Virus record (IMG/VR): IMGVR_UViG_3300032046_000140 | Coordinates: 1-31,170 of that record | Strand: one strand, 5' to 3' | Length of the DNA stretch: 31,170 nucleotides | Origin: a virus | Shown here: positions 1-8,076 of the stretch, piece after piece | Layout of the letters: every line of letters starts with the position of its first letter | Position numbering within the stretch: the first letter of the stretch is position 1 | Made by a program: the position numbers and the translations under genes | Notes under the pieces: model-generated | Database searches by the model: none | What the model was told of the DNA's origin: nothing | Seen by the model: the letters and a program-made list of their open reading frames with translations, nothing else

Positions 1-7
1 AATTTCT

Positions 8-271
8 ATGACCCAAGAATTGGATAAATTAAGAGAAAAATATTTATCTTTATCTCAACAAGATAAAGATAAATTTTTATTAAGTTCTCAATTATTTTCT
101 CCAACAATAATAATAACTTGCCAATGTAAGGACGCTTTTGGTCTAAAAGGCAAAATATATTTTGCTGGCAAAGAAGTATCTACTGATAATGCTGATATGC
201 AATATGGTATAGTTAGTTTGCAATATACTTTACCACTTAGAAAACTTTTAGACAAAAATAATCCATCCTAA
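8..271 (+). CDS. Hypothetical protein, possibly 5'-partial
   Basis: An 87-residue plus-strand ORF at the left edge. The frame stays open upstream of the ATG to the window edge, so the true start may lie outside. The protein begins with a charged, probably helical segment (residues 1-24), followed by a more beta-like, hydrophobic part with a Cys-x-Cys pair near residue 38. I recognise no family. It runs opposite to the late operon and may belong to a convergent transcription unit. The amino-acid composition looks like a real protein, but no ribosome binding site can be judged this close to the edge. Confidence 0.4.
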   Translation: MTQELDKLREKYLSLSQQDKDKFLLSSQLFSPTIIITCQCKDAFGLKGKIYFAGKEVSTDNADMQYGIVSLQYTLPLRKLLDKNNPS

Positions 272-276
272 TTTAA

Positions 277-513
277 GTGAATCGCCTTCCCATCTGCTAT
301 TCTATCCCCAAACCATATAAAAAATCAGATTTTGGCAATATCATAGACCGCCTTATTAATAAAACCAAATTAAGGGTTAATGGCAATGGTATTAAGATGG
401 GGATGTTTGGCAGGGAAGAAATCATTGAGCGCCTTGGCAAGAAATTCAAAGTCCGTGTCTTTGCCCTATTCGGCAAGGTCAAGATTGAAATTGAGGAAAT
501 TAAATCCGCTTAA
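277..513 (+). CDS. Hypothetical basic protein
   Basis: A 78-residue plus-strand ORF with a GTG start, 5 bases after the preceding plus-strand stop. The C-terminal half is rich in alternating Lys, Glu and Ile/Val and looks more protein-like than its antisense reading. No clear Shine-Dalgarno sequence precedes the GTG, so either the start is wrong or translation is coupled to the ORF before it. Its end overlaps the end of a minus-strand ORF by 14 bases, making the pair convergent. No family was recognised. It could be spurious. Confidence 0.35.
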   Translation: MNRLPICYSIPKPYKKSDFGNIIDRLINKTKLRVNGNGIKMGMFGREEIIERLGKKFKVRVFALFGKVKIEIEEIKSA

Positions 514-697
514 GTGGAATGCCTGATTTTGTAGTAACTTGAAGCCCCGAACATCTGCACCGCCAGAACCGGCCGAATTGTTTTTTATAACTTTGGCAAT
601 AATTACACCATAAGTTATCCGGCTGGCTTTCTTTCAAAGTAGGTTTGGCTCTATACCTATATATAATAGACTTATCGGAAGTCTCAATTTGGGGCAT
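500..697 (-). CDS. Small putative zinc-ribbon protein
   Basis: A 65-residue ORF with a C31-x2-C34 knuckle and a second C47-x-C49 pair, suggesting a small metal-binding ribbon. Ribosome binding is weak: no good AGGAG lies before the ATG. It would be the last gene of the leftward late series, after the spanin-like genes. Its end overlaps a possible plus-strand ORF. The function is unknown. Composition and the paired cysteines support a real gene, but an untranslated operon end is possible. Confidence 0.38.
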   Translation of the reverse strand: MPQIETSDKSIIYRYRAKPTLKESQPDNLWCNYCQSYKKQFGRFWRCRCSGLQVTTKSGIPLKRI

Positions 698-769
698 ATA
701 ATACCTTCATATTTACCTTAAATCCCTTATCTTGGGGCTGTTATAGGGCAAAAAAGGGTGGTTTTGGGG

Positions 770-979
770 CTATTGCAGGTTTGTTGCCTTTATCTTGGCA
801 TTCATCACCCTATCCACTGCCCTATCGGATAAAAGCCATCCATCATATTTAGCAGTTATGGTTTCTCCTGATTTTATCTTGACAAGTTCGGCTTGATCTA
901 ATACATAAACAGATATTCGGCTACAACCGCCCAAAACTGTCAAGGAAATCAGAAGGAGTGCCATCAGGTTTATTCGCAT
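770..979 (-). CDS. Small lipoprotein, o-spanin (Rz1-like) candidate
   Basis: A 69-residue protein with a textbook lipoprotein signal: basic start (MR), a hydrophobic stretch, then a lipobox ending Leu-Gly-Gly-Cys at residues 16-19. I chose the ATG at 979 over the longer ORF because AAAGGA lies 8 bases upstream and the lipobox is then correctly placed. The mature part is about 50 residues and charged. The gene begins inside the preceding membrane-protein gene, in another frame, with 59 bases shared. Overlapping membrane and lipoprotein genes near the end of a late operon are characteristic of Rz/Rz1 spanin pairs that fuse inner and outer membranes during lysis. The role is inferred from architecture, not from sequence similarity. 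Confidence 0.55.
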   Translation of the reverse strand: MRINLMALLLISLTVLGGCSRISVYVLDQAELVKIKSGETITAKYDGWLLSDRAVDRVMNAKIKATNLQ

Positions 980-1106
980 TGTCCAAATCCTTTCGTGCCT
1001 GTTCTGCCTGCTTGCGCCGTTCTGCGGCCTTGCGGCCAAAGTATTTCCATAGGCCAATAATACAAAGCAGGACAGAACCGATAATCCCAAGTATTGAAGT
1101 TAGCAT
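921..1106 (-). CDS. Small membrane protein, i-spanin-like candidate
   Basis: A 61-residue protein with one N-terminal transmembrane helix (about residues 3-23), then a strongly charged helical segment rich in Lys, Arg, Glu and Ala (about 25-45) and a short acidic tail. It starts 1 base after the HNH gene's stop. Its 3' part overlaps the lipoprotein gene in another frame. The topology fits a minimal inner-membrane spanin, but known i-spanins are usually longer, with a full periplasmic coiled coil. It could instead be another small phage membrane protein. The ribosome binding site is weak (GAGG about 12 bases upstream). Confidence 0.5.
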   Translation of the reverse strand: MLTSILGIIGSVLLCIIGLWKYFGRKAAERRKQAEQARKDLDNANKPDGTPSDFLDSFGRL

Positions 1107-1107
1107 T

Positions 1108-1530
1108 TTATGTATGAACCTCTATATGGTGTTTTTTACATAACCAAACTACTTCTAAAGGTCTTTTATAGTTTGGATGATGTCCTTCAGTCCTCGTTAT
1201 CCCACAAATTGCACAAGGCATTTTATTTAATTTACCCGCTCTAATAGCATTATGAACAGTGTCTTTTGCTAATCGCTTAATACGATTTTTAATGTTATAT
1301 CTTGCTTGAATTGCTTGTCTAATTGCTTTTCCTTCTGATGTGGCATATCTTTTATGTGCTAATTCGTAAACCCTTTTCCGATTCTTTCTTTGCCATTCTA
1401 TCGCCCATTTAGAACATTGTTCTTTATGGGTTTCTCTATACCGTTTATTTACTAATCTCTTTTTCTCTGACCTATTGTATTTTTCTATTGACTTTTTTCT
1501 TGACGCTTTCCTTTCCGCTTTTGTCATCAT
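1108..1530 (-). CDS. HNH endonuclease (probable free-standing homing type)
   Basis: A 140-residue protein. The first 100 residues are very basic and helical, likely DNA-contacting. The C-terminal HNH/zinc module has C106-x2-C109, H117-H118 and C131-x2-H134-H135, as in phage HNH nucleases. A strong AGGAGG lies 5 bases before the ATG at 1530, so it has its own translation signal. It sits between the holin candidate and the spanin-like genes, where many phages carry the endolysin. HNH genes of this kind are often mobile passengers in phage genomes. A role in packaging is less likely because the terminase genes are 28 kb away. Confidence 0.82.
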   Translation of the reverse strand: MMTKAERKASRKKSIEKYNRSEKKRLVNKRYRETHKEQCSKWAIEWQRKNRKRVYELAHKRYATSEGKAIRQAIQARYNIKNRIKRLAKDTVHNAIRAGKLNKMPCAICGITRTEGHHPNYKRPLEVVWLCKKHHIEVHT

Positions 1531-1584
1531 ACTTACCTCCTTTTATGAGATAAGTATATCATCTTTTAGCGTATAAATCAATGG

Positions 1585-1806
1585 CTATTTTGGAGATGTA
1601 GTTGACCGAATAGCATCATCGTCAACGGTTCTATTTAACGCTATGTATTTCCCGACAAATTTAATAATCTTTTCCAATACCTCATTGTCCTTGATAGTTG
1701 GCGTCATCTTCACAATGATACTTGCCGCACCTATTATAGCCGCTATTGCTTGTGCCATCTGAAACCAATTCGTCTGAAACCAAGCCACCATTGCTCCTAT
1801 GTTCAT
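1585..1806 (-). CDS. Small membrane protein, holin candidate
   Basis: A 73-residue protein with an N-terminal amphipathic Trp-rich segment, one hydrophobic helix (about residues 16-34) with small residues, and a charged hydrophilic tail. Size, single helix and position before the spanin-like genes fit a pinholin or holin that permeabilises the inner membrane at lysis. It begins with an ATGA overlap on the preceding gene and has GGGGGTG upstream. No specific holin family motif was seen, so the assignment rests on topology and context. Confidence 0.5.
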   Translation of the reverse strand: MNIGAMVAWFQTNWFQMAQAIAAIIGAASIIVKMTPTIKDNEVLEKIIKFVGKYIALNRTVDDDAIRSTTSPK

Positions 1807-1991
1807 TTTTTCACCCCCTTATTTTCTGTTCCGCCATTCCCTAATATATGCTTCACCGTGACTATATCTTTGTGCAAGGAATGTTTTATAATATCTGGCA
1901 TTCCGCACATATTAATTAACTTCTGGTGGTCATCCAGAATGAAGTTTATCTTTTGGATTGCGCCTATTTTTAAAGTTAATGTTTCAATCAT
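1803..1991 (-). CDS. Hypothetical protein
   Basis: A 62-residue soluble protein of unknown function. It begins with a beta-like segment, then a helical, His- and Asp-containing middle, and ends with a basic tail. Both ends overlap neighbours by four bases (ATGA type), which supports translation as part of the tightly packed small-gene run before the lysis candidates. No motif recognised. Confidence 0.55.
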   Translation of the reverse strand: MIETLTLKIGAIQKINFILDDHQKLINMCGMPDIIKHSLHKDIVTVKHILGNGGTENKGVKK

Positions 1992-2164
1992 TCATTCTTC
2001 CTCAATTCTGCCACCGTTGCTATATCTTTGTCTGTTTTACGCTTTGCAAACACAGACCATTTACAATTACTGCGTAGGCAAATTATCTTAAAATCTTCCC
2101 ACGCACAGAGATTATAATGGCAAACAGGACATTCAAATCTATTTTTTCTTAAATCTTTAATCAT
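1988..2164 (-). CDS. Small zinc-ribbon protein (58 aa)
   Basis: A 58-residue reading frame that fills the gap between two neighbours exactly: its ATG overlaps the upstream stop (ATGA) and its TGA overlaps the next ATG. It contains C12-x2-C15, C29 and C34, a likely Zn-binding ribbon, and several Trp and basic residues. Perfect four-base overlaps on both sides make it a convincing gene despite its size. The function is unknown; a nucleic-acid-binding or folding role is possible. Confidence 0.6.
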   Translation of the reverse strand: MIKDLRKNRFECPVCHYNLCAWEDFKIICLRSNCKWSVFAKRKTDKDIATVAELRKNE

Positions 2165-2478
2165 TTTTTTATAGTCAACACAAGCGTATCAATTTTATCC
2201 CTAATATAAATAAGGTTTTCTTTTATGTTTGTAATATCACTTTCGGTATTGCAAAGACGCTGTGTATTTATATTTATCTGTTTTTCCTGTTTGGCAATTA
2301 TTTCTGAATGATTATTAACAATCGCAAGTAATTTTCCTGCGCCAAAAACAATTATCGCAAAGGTAGTAAATATGGTAATGGAGATTTTAACCCAATCCGC
2401 AATATCCAATTTTATTCTTGACCCGTTAATTCTTCTATCTGGGACTATTTTTCCATTGTGAAGTTTTATATTGCCCAT
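2161..2478 (-). CDS. Membrane-anchored coiled-coil protein
   Basis: A 105-residue protein. About 25 polar residues precede one transmembrane helix (about residues 29-51). A long helical segment follows with heptad-like Ile, Leu and Asn spacing, a probable coiled coil. The start is the ATG at 2478, because AGGAG lies upstream and the extra N-terminal extension in the open frame runs antisense-like through the fibre gene. Small TM-plus-coiled-coil proteins near lysis genes can act as spanin, antiholin or haemolysin-XhlA-like factors. This is context inference only. Confidence 0.6.
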   Translation of the reverse strand: MGNIKLHNGKIVPDRRINGSRIKLDIADWVKISITIFTTFAIIVFGAGKLLAIVNNHSEIIAKQEKQININTQRLCNTESDITNIKENLIYIRDKIDTLVLTIKK

Positions 2479-2491
2479 ATTTTTTCTCCTT

Positions 2492-3802
2492 TTAATAAGA
2501 CATAACATATACAATTCCAGCCGCTCCATTACCACCTGCTCCTGAATTACCTGTAGCGTTCTTTGAAGCCCCACCACCACCGCCACCTGCACCATAAGTT
2601 GCTCCGTTGCCACCTATTCCTGCATTTGTAGTAGTTGAAGCACCACCACCACCGCCACCGCCACCACCCCATACTAAATTAGTAGTGGAAGCAGTCCCAT
2701 TGCCACCTGCTCCGCCAGAAGTGCCAGCCGAGCCGCCAGCAAAACCTGCCCCATCCTTATATCTTCCACCTATTCCACCACTACCACCATCAGTGGCGAC
2801 ATTAGATGTAGATATGTCACCTGCACCACCACCACCGCCACCATCATAAGTTCCATCTGAACCATCTTGACCTGTGCCACTATAAAAAGCAGTGCCACCA
2901 CTACCGCCATTACCCCCCAAAGCAGTTACATAAGTTCCAAAACTTGAATTTCCACCAGTAGTCCCAGCATTTCCATTAGTGCTATCTGCGGTTACAGCCA
3001 CACCGCCTGCATTTCCTGCCCCTATTGTAACTGCTACAGTCCAAGTTAAGTCAGAAGCATTAAAACTACGAACAACATAATCACCATTATTACCACCAGA
3101 ACCACCACCTCTGGCAGTATCATTTGCGCCCCTTCTTCCTGAACCACCGCCACCGCCACCGCCCAATAAATAAACCTCAACAATTTTCATATTGGAAGTT
3201 GCAGTCCAAGTTCCAGAGGAAGTGAATATTTGAACATTTGCCGCAGGATTTGTCCATACAGGATTAGCACCTACTCCTTGTGTAGTTAAAATATATCCTG
3301 CTGTCCCTGCGCCTAATCTTGTCCAAATAGTGCCGTTAAAAAATACTAAATCTCCCTGCGCCTGACTTGAAATAATTAAATTAGTGGCAATAACATTTGA
3401 TAATAAACTGCCATCCAATGCTGGTATTCTTGCATTAGCATCAAGTTTGACTAATTGATTTGCGGCCGTTCCATAAGGAAGATTTGCTATTGGGATGACC
3501 CCTGCGCCTGAAGGGATATTTGCAAATCCTGTCAAGGCCGTGCCACTGACTTTTAAAGCGGTGGTAATTTGAGCAAGTTTAGTATCAACTATTGCGGCCG
3601 AAGCAGATACTTTCGCATTGGTAATCTGTAGGTCGCTATCTGTTCCTAAAGCGATAGCATCCCAATTAGCCCTAATTAATGCTGGGGTATCCTTGAGTTT
3701 CTGATTGTCTGTAGGTTTGCTCGCATCCCAAGCACCAAAAACAGAATTATAAAACAATAAAAATCCAATAATTAAAAATCCTAATCTTTTAAATTTTAAC
3801 AT
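2492..3802 (-). CDS. Glycine-rich tail fibre/adhesin with signal peptide
   Basis: A 436-residue protein. Residues 1-21 look like a Sec signal (basic start, long hydrophobic core, likely cleavage after Val-Phe-Gly). A fibre-like region (about 22-190) follows, with the Trp-Asp-x-Ser-Lys-Pro start often seen in phage fibres. From about residue 205 the protein is a glycine-rich domain with runs of 6-9 glycines, ending in a Gly-Ile-Val-Tyr-Val strand. Such domains form packed polyglycine helices in phage receptor-binding tips. The ATG at 3802 is preferred over TTG at 3808 because AAGGGGG lies 6 bases upstream. It lies downstream of the J-like gene, the normal place for a host-recognition fibre. 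The signal peptide is unexpected. Confidence 0.75.
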   Translation of the reverse strand: MLKFKRLGFLIIGFLLFYNSVFGAWDASKPTDNQKLKDTPALIRANWDAIALGTDSDLQITNAKVSASAAIVDTKLAQITTALKVSGTALTGFANIPSGAGVIPIANLPYGTAANQLVKLDANARIPALDGSLLSNVIATNLIISSQAQGDLVFFNGTIWTRLGAGTAGYILTTQGVGANPVWTNPAANVQIFTSSGTWTATSNMKIVEVYLLGGGGGGGSGRRGANDTARGGGSGGNNGDYVVRSFNASDLTWTVAVTIGAGNAGGVAVTADSTNGNAGTTGGNSSFGTYVTALGGNGGSGGTAFYSGTGQDGSDGTYDGGGGGGAGDISTSNVATDGGSGGIGGRYKDGAGFAGGSAGTSGGAGGNGTASTTNLVWGGGGGGGGGASTTTNAGIGGNGATYGAGGGGGGASKNATGNSGAGGNGAAGIVYVMSY

Positions 3803-4031
3803 CTTCAACCCCCTTTGTGATTTGTTCCGCCTTTTCGGCGTGTATTACACTATCTAAAACTATTTTTTCCAAATCAGGTATTTTAATTCCTTCCTTAACT
3901 CCAACGGTATAAAAATTCCTTTTACTTACAACGCCTATTTCTCTTAATTGATACTGCAATATGCCATCTTTAAATGTTCCATCCTCATTCAGTTCAATAA
4001 TTAACCTAAGTGGTATTATTTCTTTAGCCAT
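3789..4031 (-). CDS. Small protein downstream of tail tip gene
   Basis: An 80-residue acidic protein, mostly predicted beta in the first half and helical in the second. It lies between the J-like gene and the glycine-rich fibre and overlaps the fibre start by 14 bases. AGGAG precedes its ATG. No family recognised. A small tail-associated or fibre-linked protein is plausible from position. Confidence 0.6.
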   Translation of the reverse strand: MAKEIIPLRLIIELNEDGTFKDGILQYQLREIGVVSKRNFYTVGVKEGIKIPDLEKIVLDSVIHAEKAEQITKGVEDVKI

Positions 4032-4042
4032 ATTTTCTCCTA

Positions 4043-7000
4043 TCAGACTCCGTGTGCGTGAAAATCAAAAGCACCTATTTGTGCTGTTCCTGACAAATCA
4101 TATAATTTAACTGTGAAACCGGTAATACTTGGCACTACGCTGAATTTATGCACATATCCATCACCACTTAAAATATCTATATTTACAGAAGGATTTTCGT
4201 GGAATACTTTTGAGAAAGTGACTGCCTTGCCATCTGCGGCAACTGAAACTGTATCATTTCCAAACACATCTATGTCCGGCAAATCCGCATAGGAATTGAA
4301 TTCTGAACACTGCAAAACCTGTGCAGTGGAAACTCTGTTCATTGTCATTCTTAATTGAAACCAACGGCACTTATAATCTCCGGCCTGCCAAGGCAACCAA
4401 GCCGTCCAAGTATTCACATCAGGGTCAACTCCATCCACAGAAGTTCTTATTTCAAAAGTAGTAGCGCCTGCAATTTCTTCGCCAAGAAACCTCAATGTTT
4501 CACTATCAGCAAAAGTTCCCTCTCCAAAGTCTTGCCAAGTCGCATCTCCAGAAACAGTTATTATAGTTCCTACTCCAATTTTGAAAGTAGCAACAAAGCC
4601 AATATCCCTTACCGGAGCAACATAAGTTCCTGTTAAATAGGTAGCATCAATTTCAAGATTATTCCCCACTTTAGAAGTGTGTGTTTTTGTGCCTGCCCAA
4701 CCGGTCTGCTCAGAATAACTTATTATGATATTGGTGAAAGGAATATTGTCTATCGTAATGACCGCCACTTTGGCAGTTGTGGAATAGTTGCCAGAAGTAT
4801 CTATTGCTTTTATCCAATATGATTGTGAAGCACCTGTTCTAAAATTGAGAAGTATCAGATTATTATTTTTTATATTACTTGCCAAAACTTCTGCGGTATC
4901 CCAACTTCCACCGCATCTTATTTCATACCCAGAAAGGTCAATATCAGTAATGTGTATCCACCCAAAATATAGCCTATCCCTACTCTGGTTTACCAAAAAA
5001 GTAGTTACATTACTCGGCGGCGCTGACTTGCCTATTAATTGTATGGTTGACTGTGGTGAATTGGCAATGGCATTTTCTAATCTATTATAGGCCACACTCG
5101 TTACTGCCACTTTATAAGTTATCCCATCAATTAAGTTTCCAATAATGGCAAAGTGAATTCCGGAAGTTTCTCCTTTGTATCCCCAACTTGCACCATTGTC
5201 ATCAGATAGATAAATCTTCGCCTTTTCATAGGCCAGAACTTTTGTGCTGTCAATCGGCTTCTGAAACCACACATCTATTACATTCTCAATCGTGCCATCA
5301 TTAAGTTTAACCAATCTTTCAGTCAAAGTCAGGCCTGCAACATCCGGAGTTTCAAAAGTAAGCGCAGAATAATTATTATCCGGCAGAACGATGGTATCAG
5401 TGTTATAAACATCTTCATCGTATTCTATGGCATTTATTTCCACTTCATTATTTCCAGACCTTTTCAAAGCCACCACCCTGAACGGTTTGATTACTATATT
5501 CTCCAAACCTATGGCATAGACATCATACATTAATGGTTGCTGTCCGAAAGCATCATTGACATTTATATAATTCCAAATGCCTACATCATTGGAAACCGTC
5601 CTTTCTTCCTGCGTATCATCGCTGAACCTTATTCTAATTCTGTAGGTTTTGCCACTTTCAATTGTTATATCGCGGTCTAAATATATTCTTGTAGTGGTGG
5701 AGTTGGCCTGAACCCTGCCGGAAAATCCCCATTGTGGCACATCGTGGCTAACATTTATCAAATCTCCGGCCTGACAAGCAATCGCATCTATACCTGCCTT
5801 CAGCGTTATTGTCCTGTTTATATTCTTGGCTATGTTAAGGACATATCTGCCTTCCCGGATACATTGACTTTGCCTTGTGCAGAATAATCTTAATGATTTC
5901 TTCCTCACCGGATCACCTACGGCAAGTGCCGCCTCATCTTGCACCGAGATAATTTCCTGTTTATAGTCCTTGTCTTTATCCAAAAACTGTATCTCTATGA
6001 CATTAGGAATTTCCTTTATTGACTTCCAATTCTCCTGAAAACTGTTTGCTATGATATTGCCCATACCGAACATTTGAACAGGAGTATCTGCCTTATCTAT
6101 TTTTAATTTTATAGCGCCTGCCGAATAAAAAGGAAATGTTCGGAATGTCGCTGTCAACTGGGTTATTAAATCCAATGCTCTTGTGGAACTATCTATAACT
6201 ATATCTAATCTAAATCTTTTTTCATATCCGCCTTCACCATCGCTAACTCTTTCTTCACAGTATTTAGCCATCTCTAATAATTCAGCATTATCAAGCAAGG
6301 ATGCAGTAATATAATCACCCAATCCATATCGGGTATTGATAAGTAAATCTTTCATACACCATATTGGATTGGCAGAATATTTGGTTACATAAGTTGAATT
6401 ATCCCAAGTGCATTCGGCATCATCACTAAATCTTTTCCAAGCACTCACTCCATCCCAATAATAATTTTCCCAATCTACTTCTGCGCCACCATACATTATT
6501 TTCGGGACACTGATTTTTTTCGCCTTGAGCAATACTGTAATATTAGGCACAGCGCCATTCAATTGGTCTGTGGCCAGTGCTTCTATTCCCAATACTGCCA
6601 CATTCGGATATATCAATGGCTCATCTTGAGTAATCTCATCTATGCCCATAAGATATAAATCACCTTGTTTCATCGGGTCTAATGAACTATCGTCGGAAGT
6701 TCTGGTAACCCTGATATCGTATTGCCCTGCGGTAAGACCAGCCTTGCGGTATACCCTGCGCACATTAGACCTTGATAAAGCACTTATGGTAGTGCTGACA
6801 GGAGTTGACCAGTTATCTTCATCCCCATTACCTACATTATAAACTCTATATTCTACCGAATAAGTTACTGACCAAGACTGTATGTTGCCACCAGTGGGTT
6901 GTTGAAATAAACCGCCTACCAAAGTTAAGTTTAATTCAAAGGCAGTAACATCCGTTTTTACTGTGGTCTTTTTTTGTTTATTGTTTTTTGTAAGATTAAT

Positions 7001-7684
7001 ATTAAAAGATTGGATACTGTGGCTATCGTTGAAATTAGATATTGAAGTTTGGGTATTTGTGCCTAATCTTTCGGTAAGAGTAATACCAGCAAAATTGGCA
7101 GAAGGGTTTTCGTTTATTTCAACATCTCCAATATCCTCTATCTCGCCCTCACATAAGGCCAGCAATATGTTCAGATATTGTTTATCCCCATCAGTGCGGA
7201 TAAATTGATTGATTATATTTCCGCCTACCCTGTGTTCTCCATAGACAATCGGAATAGGAATTCCGACATCCTGCATAGTTTGTATCCCATCCCATCCATA
7301 AGTCGGACTTCCCTCATCAAGCCCCTCACCAGTTCCAAATGAAGGTGTGCGCGGTTTTTGAAATGCAGAATAAATTGAATATATAACCATAGCGGCCATT
7401 GCCGCGTAGGCTACAACAGCATAAATTAGTTCAGCCCACCACGGAAGCCACCATATAACAGCAGGCACTTTTATTTCTGGAGTTAAAATTATCTCATCTT
7501 TATCCTTTAAGACTATTCCTAAATCCTGAACTCGCCTGCCAGTTACTATTATTCTTAATTCATTATATTCAAATCCGCATTCCCCAAGATAAGAAAGTAA
7601 AATCTTATTCCTATTAAAAGGCAGTTTGATTTCTTTGCGACCTTCATTTTTGAAGATGTCAGGAATTAGTTTAATTGTTATCAT
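4043..7684 (-). CDS. Tail tip attachment protein, fused gpI-like and gpJ-like
   Basis: A 1213-residue protein. Residues 1-72 form a beta-grasp-like segment and about 73-110 are a Trp/Ala-rich hydrophobic stretch, as in lambda gpI. The J-type core follows (Gly-Trp-Asp-Gly near 130, then a motif like Pro-Ile-Val-Tyr-Gly), with large beta-rich hub domains. Fibronectin-III-like repeats come after about residue 770, and a C-terminal beta region may contact the receptor. In lambda, gpI and gpJ are separate; here they appear joined. The gene overlaps the NlpC/P60 gene by four bases. It is the central hub and host-specificity protein of the tail tip. The J assignment is strong; the I fusion is inferred from fold and order. 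Confidence 0.88.
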   Translation of the reverse strand: MITIKLIPDIFKNEGRKEIKLPFNRNKILLSYLGECGFEYNELRIIVTGRRVQDLGIVLKDKDEIILTPEIKVPAVIWWLPWWAELIYAVVAYAAMAAMVIYSIYSAFQKPRTPSFGTGEGLDEGSPTYGWDGIQTMQDVGIPIPIVYGEHRVGGNIINQFIRTDGDKQYLNILLALCEGEIEDIGDVEINENPSANFAGITLTERLGTNTQTSISNFNDSHSIQSFNINLTKNNKQKKTTVKTDVTAFELNLTLVGGLFQQPTGGNIQSWSVTYSVEYRVYNVGNGDEDNWSTPVSTTISALSRSNVRRVYRKAGLTAGQYDIRVTRTSDDSSLDPMKQGDLYLMGIDEITQDEPLIYPNVAVLGIEALATDQLNGAVPNITVLLKAKKISVPKIMYGGAEVDWENYYWDGVSAWKRFSDDAECTWDNSTYVTKYSANPIWCMKDLLINTRYGLGDYITASLLDNAELLEMAKYCEERVSDGEGGYEKRFRLDIVIDSSTRALDLITQLTATFRTFPFYSAGAIKLKIDKADTPVQMFGMGNIIANSFQENWKSIKEIPNVIEIQFLDKDKDYKQEIISVQDEAALAVGDPVRKKSLRLFCTRQSQCIREGRYVLNIAKNINRTITLKAGIDAIACQAGDLINVSHDVPQWGFSGRVQANSTTTRIYLDRDITIESGKTYRIRIRFSDDTQEERTVSNDVGIWNYINVNDAFGQQPLMYDVYAIGLENIVIKPFRVVALKRSGNNEVEINAIEYDEDVYNTDTIVLPDNNYSALTFETPDVAGLTLTERLVKLNDGTIENVIDVWFQKPIDSTKVLAYEKAKIYLSDDNGASWGYKGETSGIHFAIIGNLIDGITYKVAVTSVAYNRLENAIANSPQSTIQLIGKSAPPSNVTTFLVNQSRDRLYFGWIHITDIDLSGYEIRCGGSWDTAEVLASNIKNNNLILLNFRTGASQSYWIKAIDTSGNYSTTAKVAVITIDNIPFTNIIISYSEQTGWAGTKTHTSKVGNNLEIDATYLTGTYVAPVRDIGFVATFKIGVGTIITVSGDATWQDFGEGTFADSETLRFLGEEIAGATTFEIRTSVDGVDPDVNTWTAWLPWQAGDYKCRWFQLRMTMNRVSTAQVLQCSEFNSYADLPDIDVFGNDTVSVAADGKAVTFSKVFHENPSVNIDILSGDGYVHKFSVVPSITGFTVKLYDLSGTAQIGAFDFHAHGV

Positions 7685-8076
7685 TTTTTAAACCTGTAAT
7701 AACCACTTAATCTATGTTTTTTATCGTCGCTAACCTTACTTATTACCGTTCCTACCTTGCAGGTATGTATGAACCTATTACCATCAAGCATTACTCCGGC
7801 GTGATTTACTATCCCCTTGCCATTCTTGAATGTCACCACATCAAAAAATTCTGGTTTATTAATTTCCTGCCATTGCTGATGAGCATTCTCTATGAAGTAA
7901 TTCCTACCCTGCCAAGACCAATCCTTGTCATAATCATCATTTATATCAATGAGCGATATTCCGAAATCCTTGTAGATATTAATAATAAGCCCGTAACAAT
8001 CAAGTCCATCCAATCCTCTACCCTGATGTTTATAAGAGATACCAAGATATTTTGTGATAATATCTTTTTCCGTCAT
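7681..8076 (-). CDS. NlpC/P60 peptidase, gpK-like tail tip protein
   Basis: A 131-residue cysteine peptidase of the NlpC/P60 family. It has the nucleophile in Asp-Cys-Tyr-Gly (C27), His in Asn-His-Ala-Gly (H92) and a further polar His (H104). This family cleaves peptide bonds in peptidoglycan stems. Lambda gpK has an additional N-terminal JAMM domain, which is absent here, so this is a short single-domain version. It sits between the L-like and I/J-like genes, exactly the lambda order, so a tail-tip role in local wall opening or tail assembly is more likely than a free endolysin. Confidence 0.87.
   Translation of the reverse strand: MTEKDIITKYLGISYKHQGRGLDGLDCYGLIINIYKDFGISLIDINDDYDKDWSWQGRNYFIENAHQQWQEINKPEFFDVVTFKNGKGIVNHAGVMLDGNRFIHTCKVGTVISKVSDDKKHRLSGYYRFKK

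Noticed and set aside
2607-2849. Plus-strand polyproline ORF
   Set aside because: It is the antisense shadow of the glycine-rich fibre domain (GGN codons read as CC-rich codons).
7681-8076. NlpC/P60 peptidase as the phage endolysin
   Set aside because: Its location between L-like and J-like genes and its coupled overlaps fit the lambda gpK tail-tip role.
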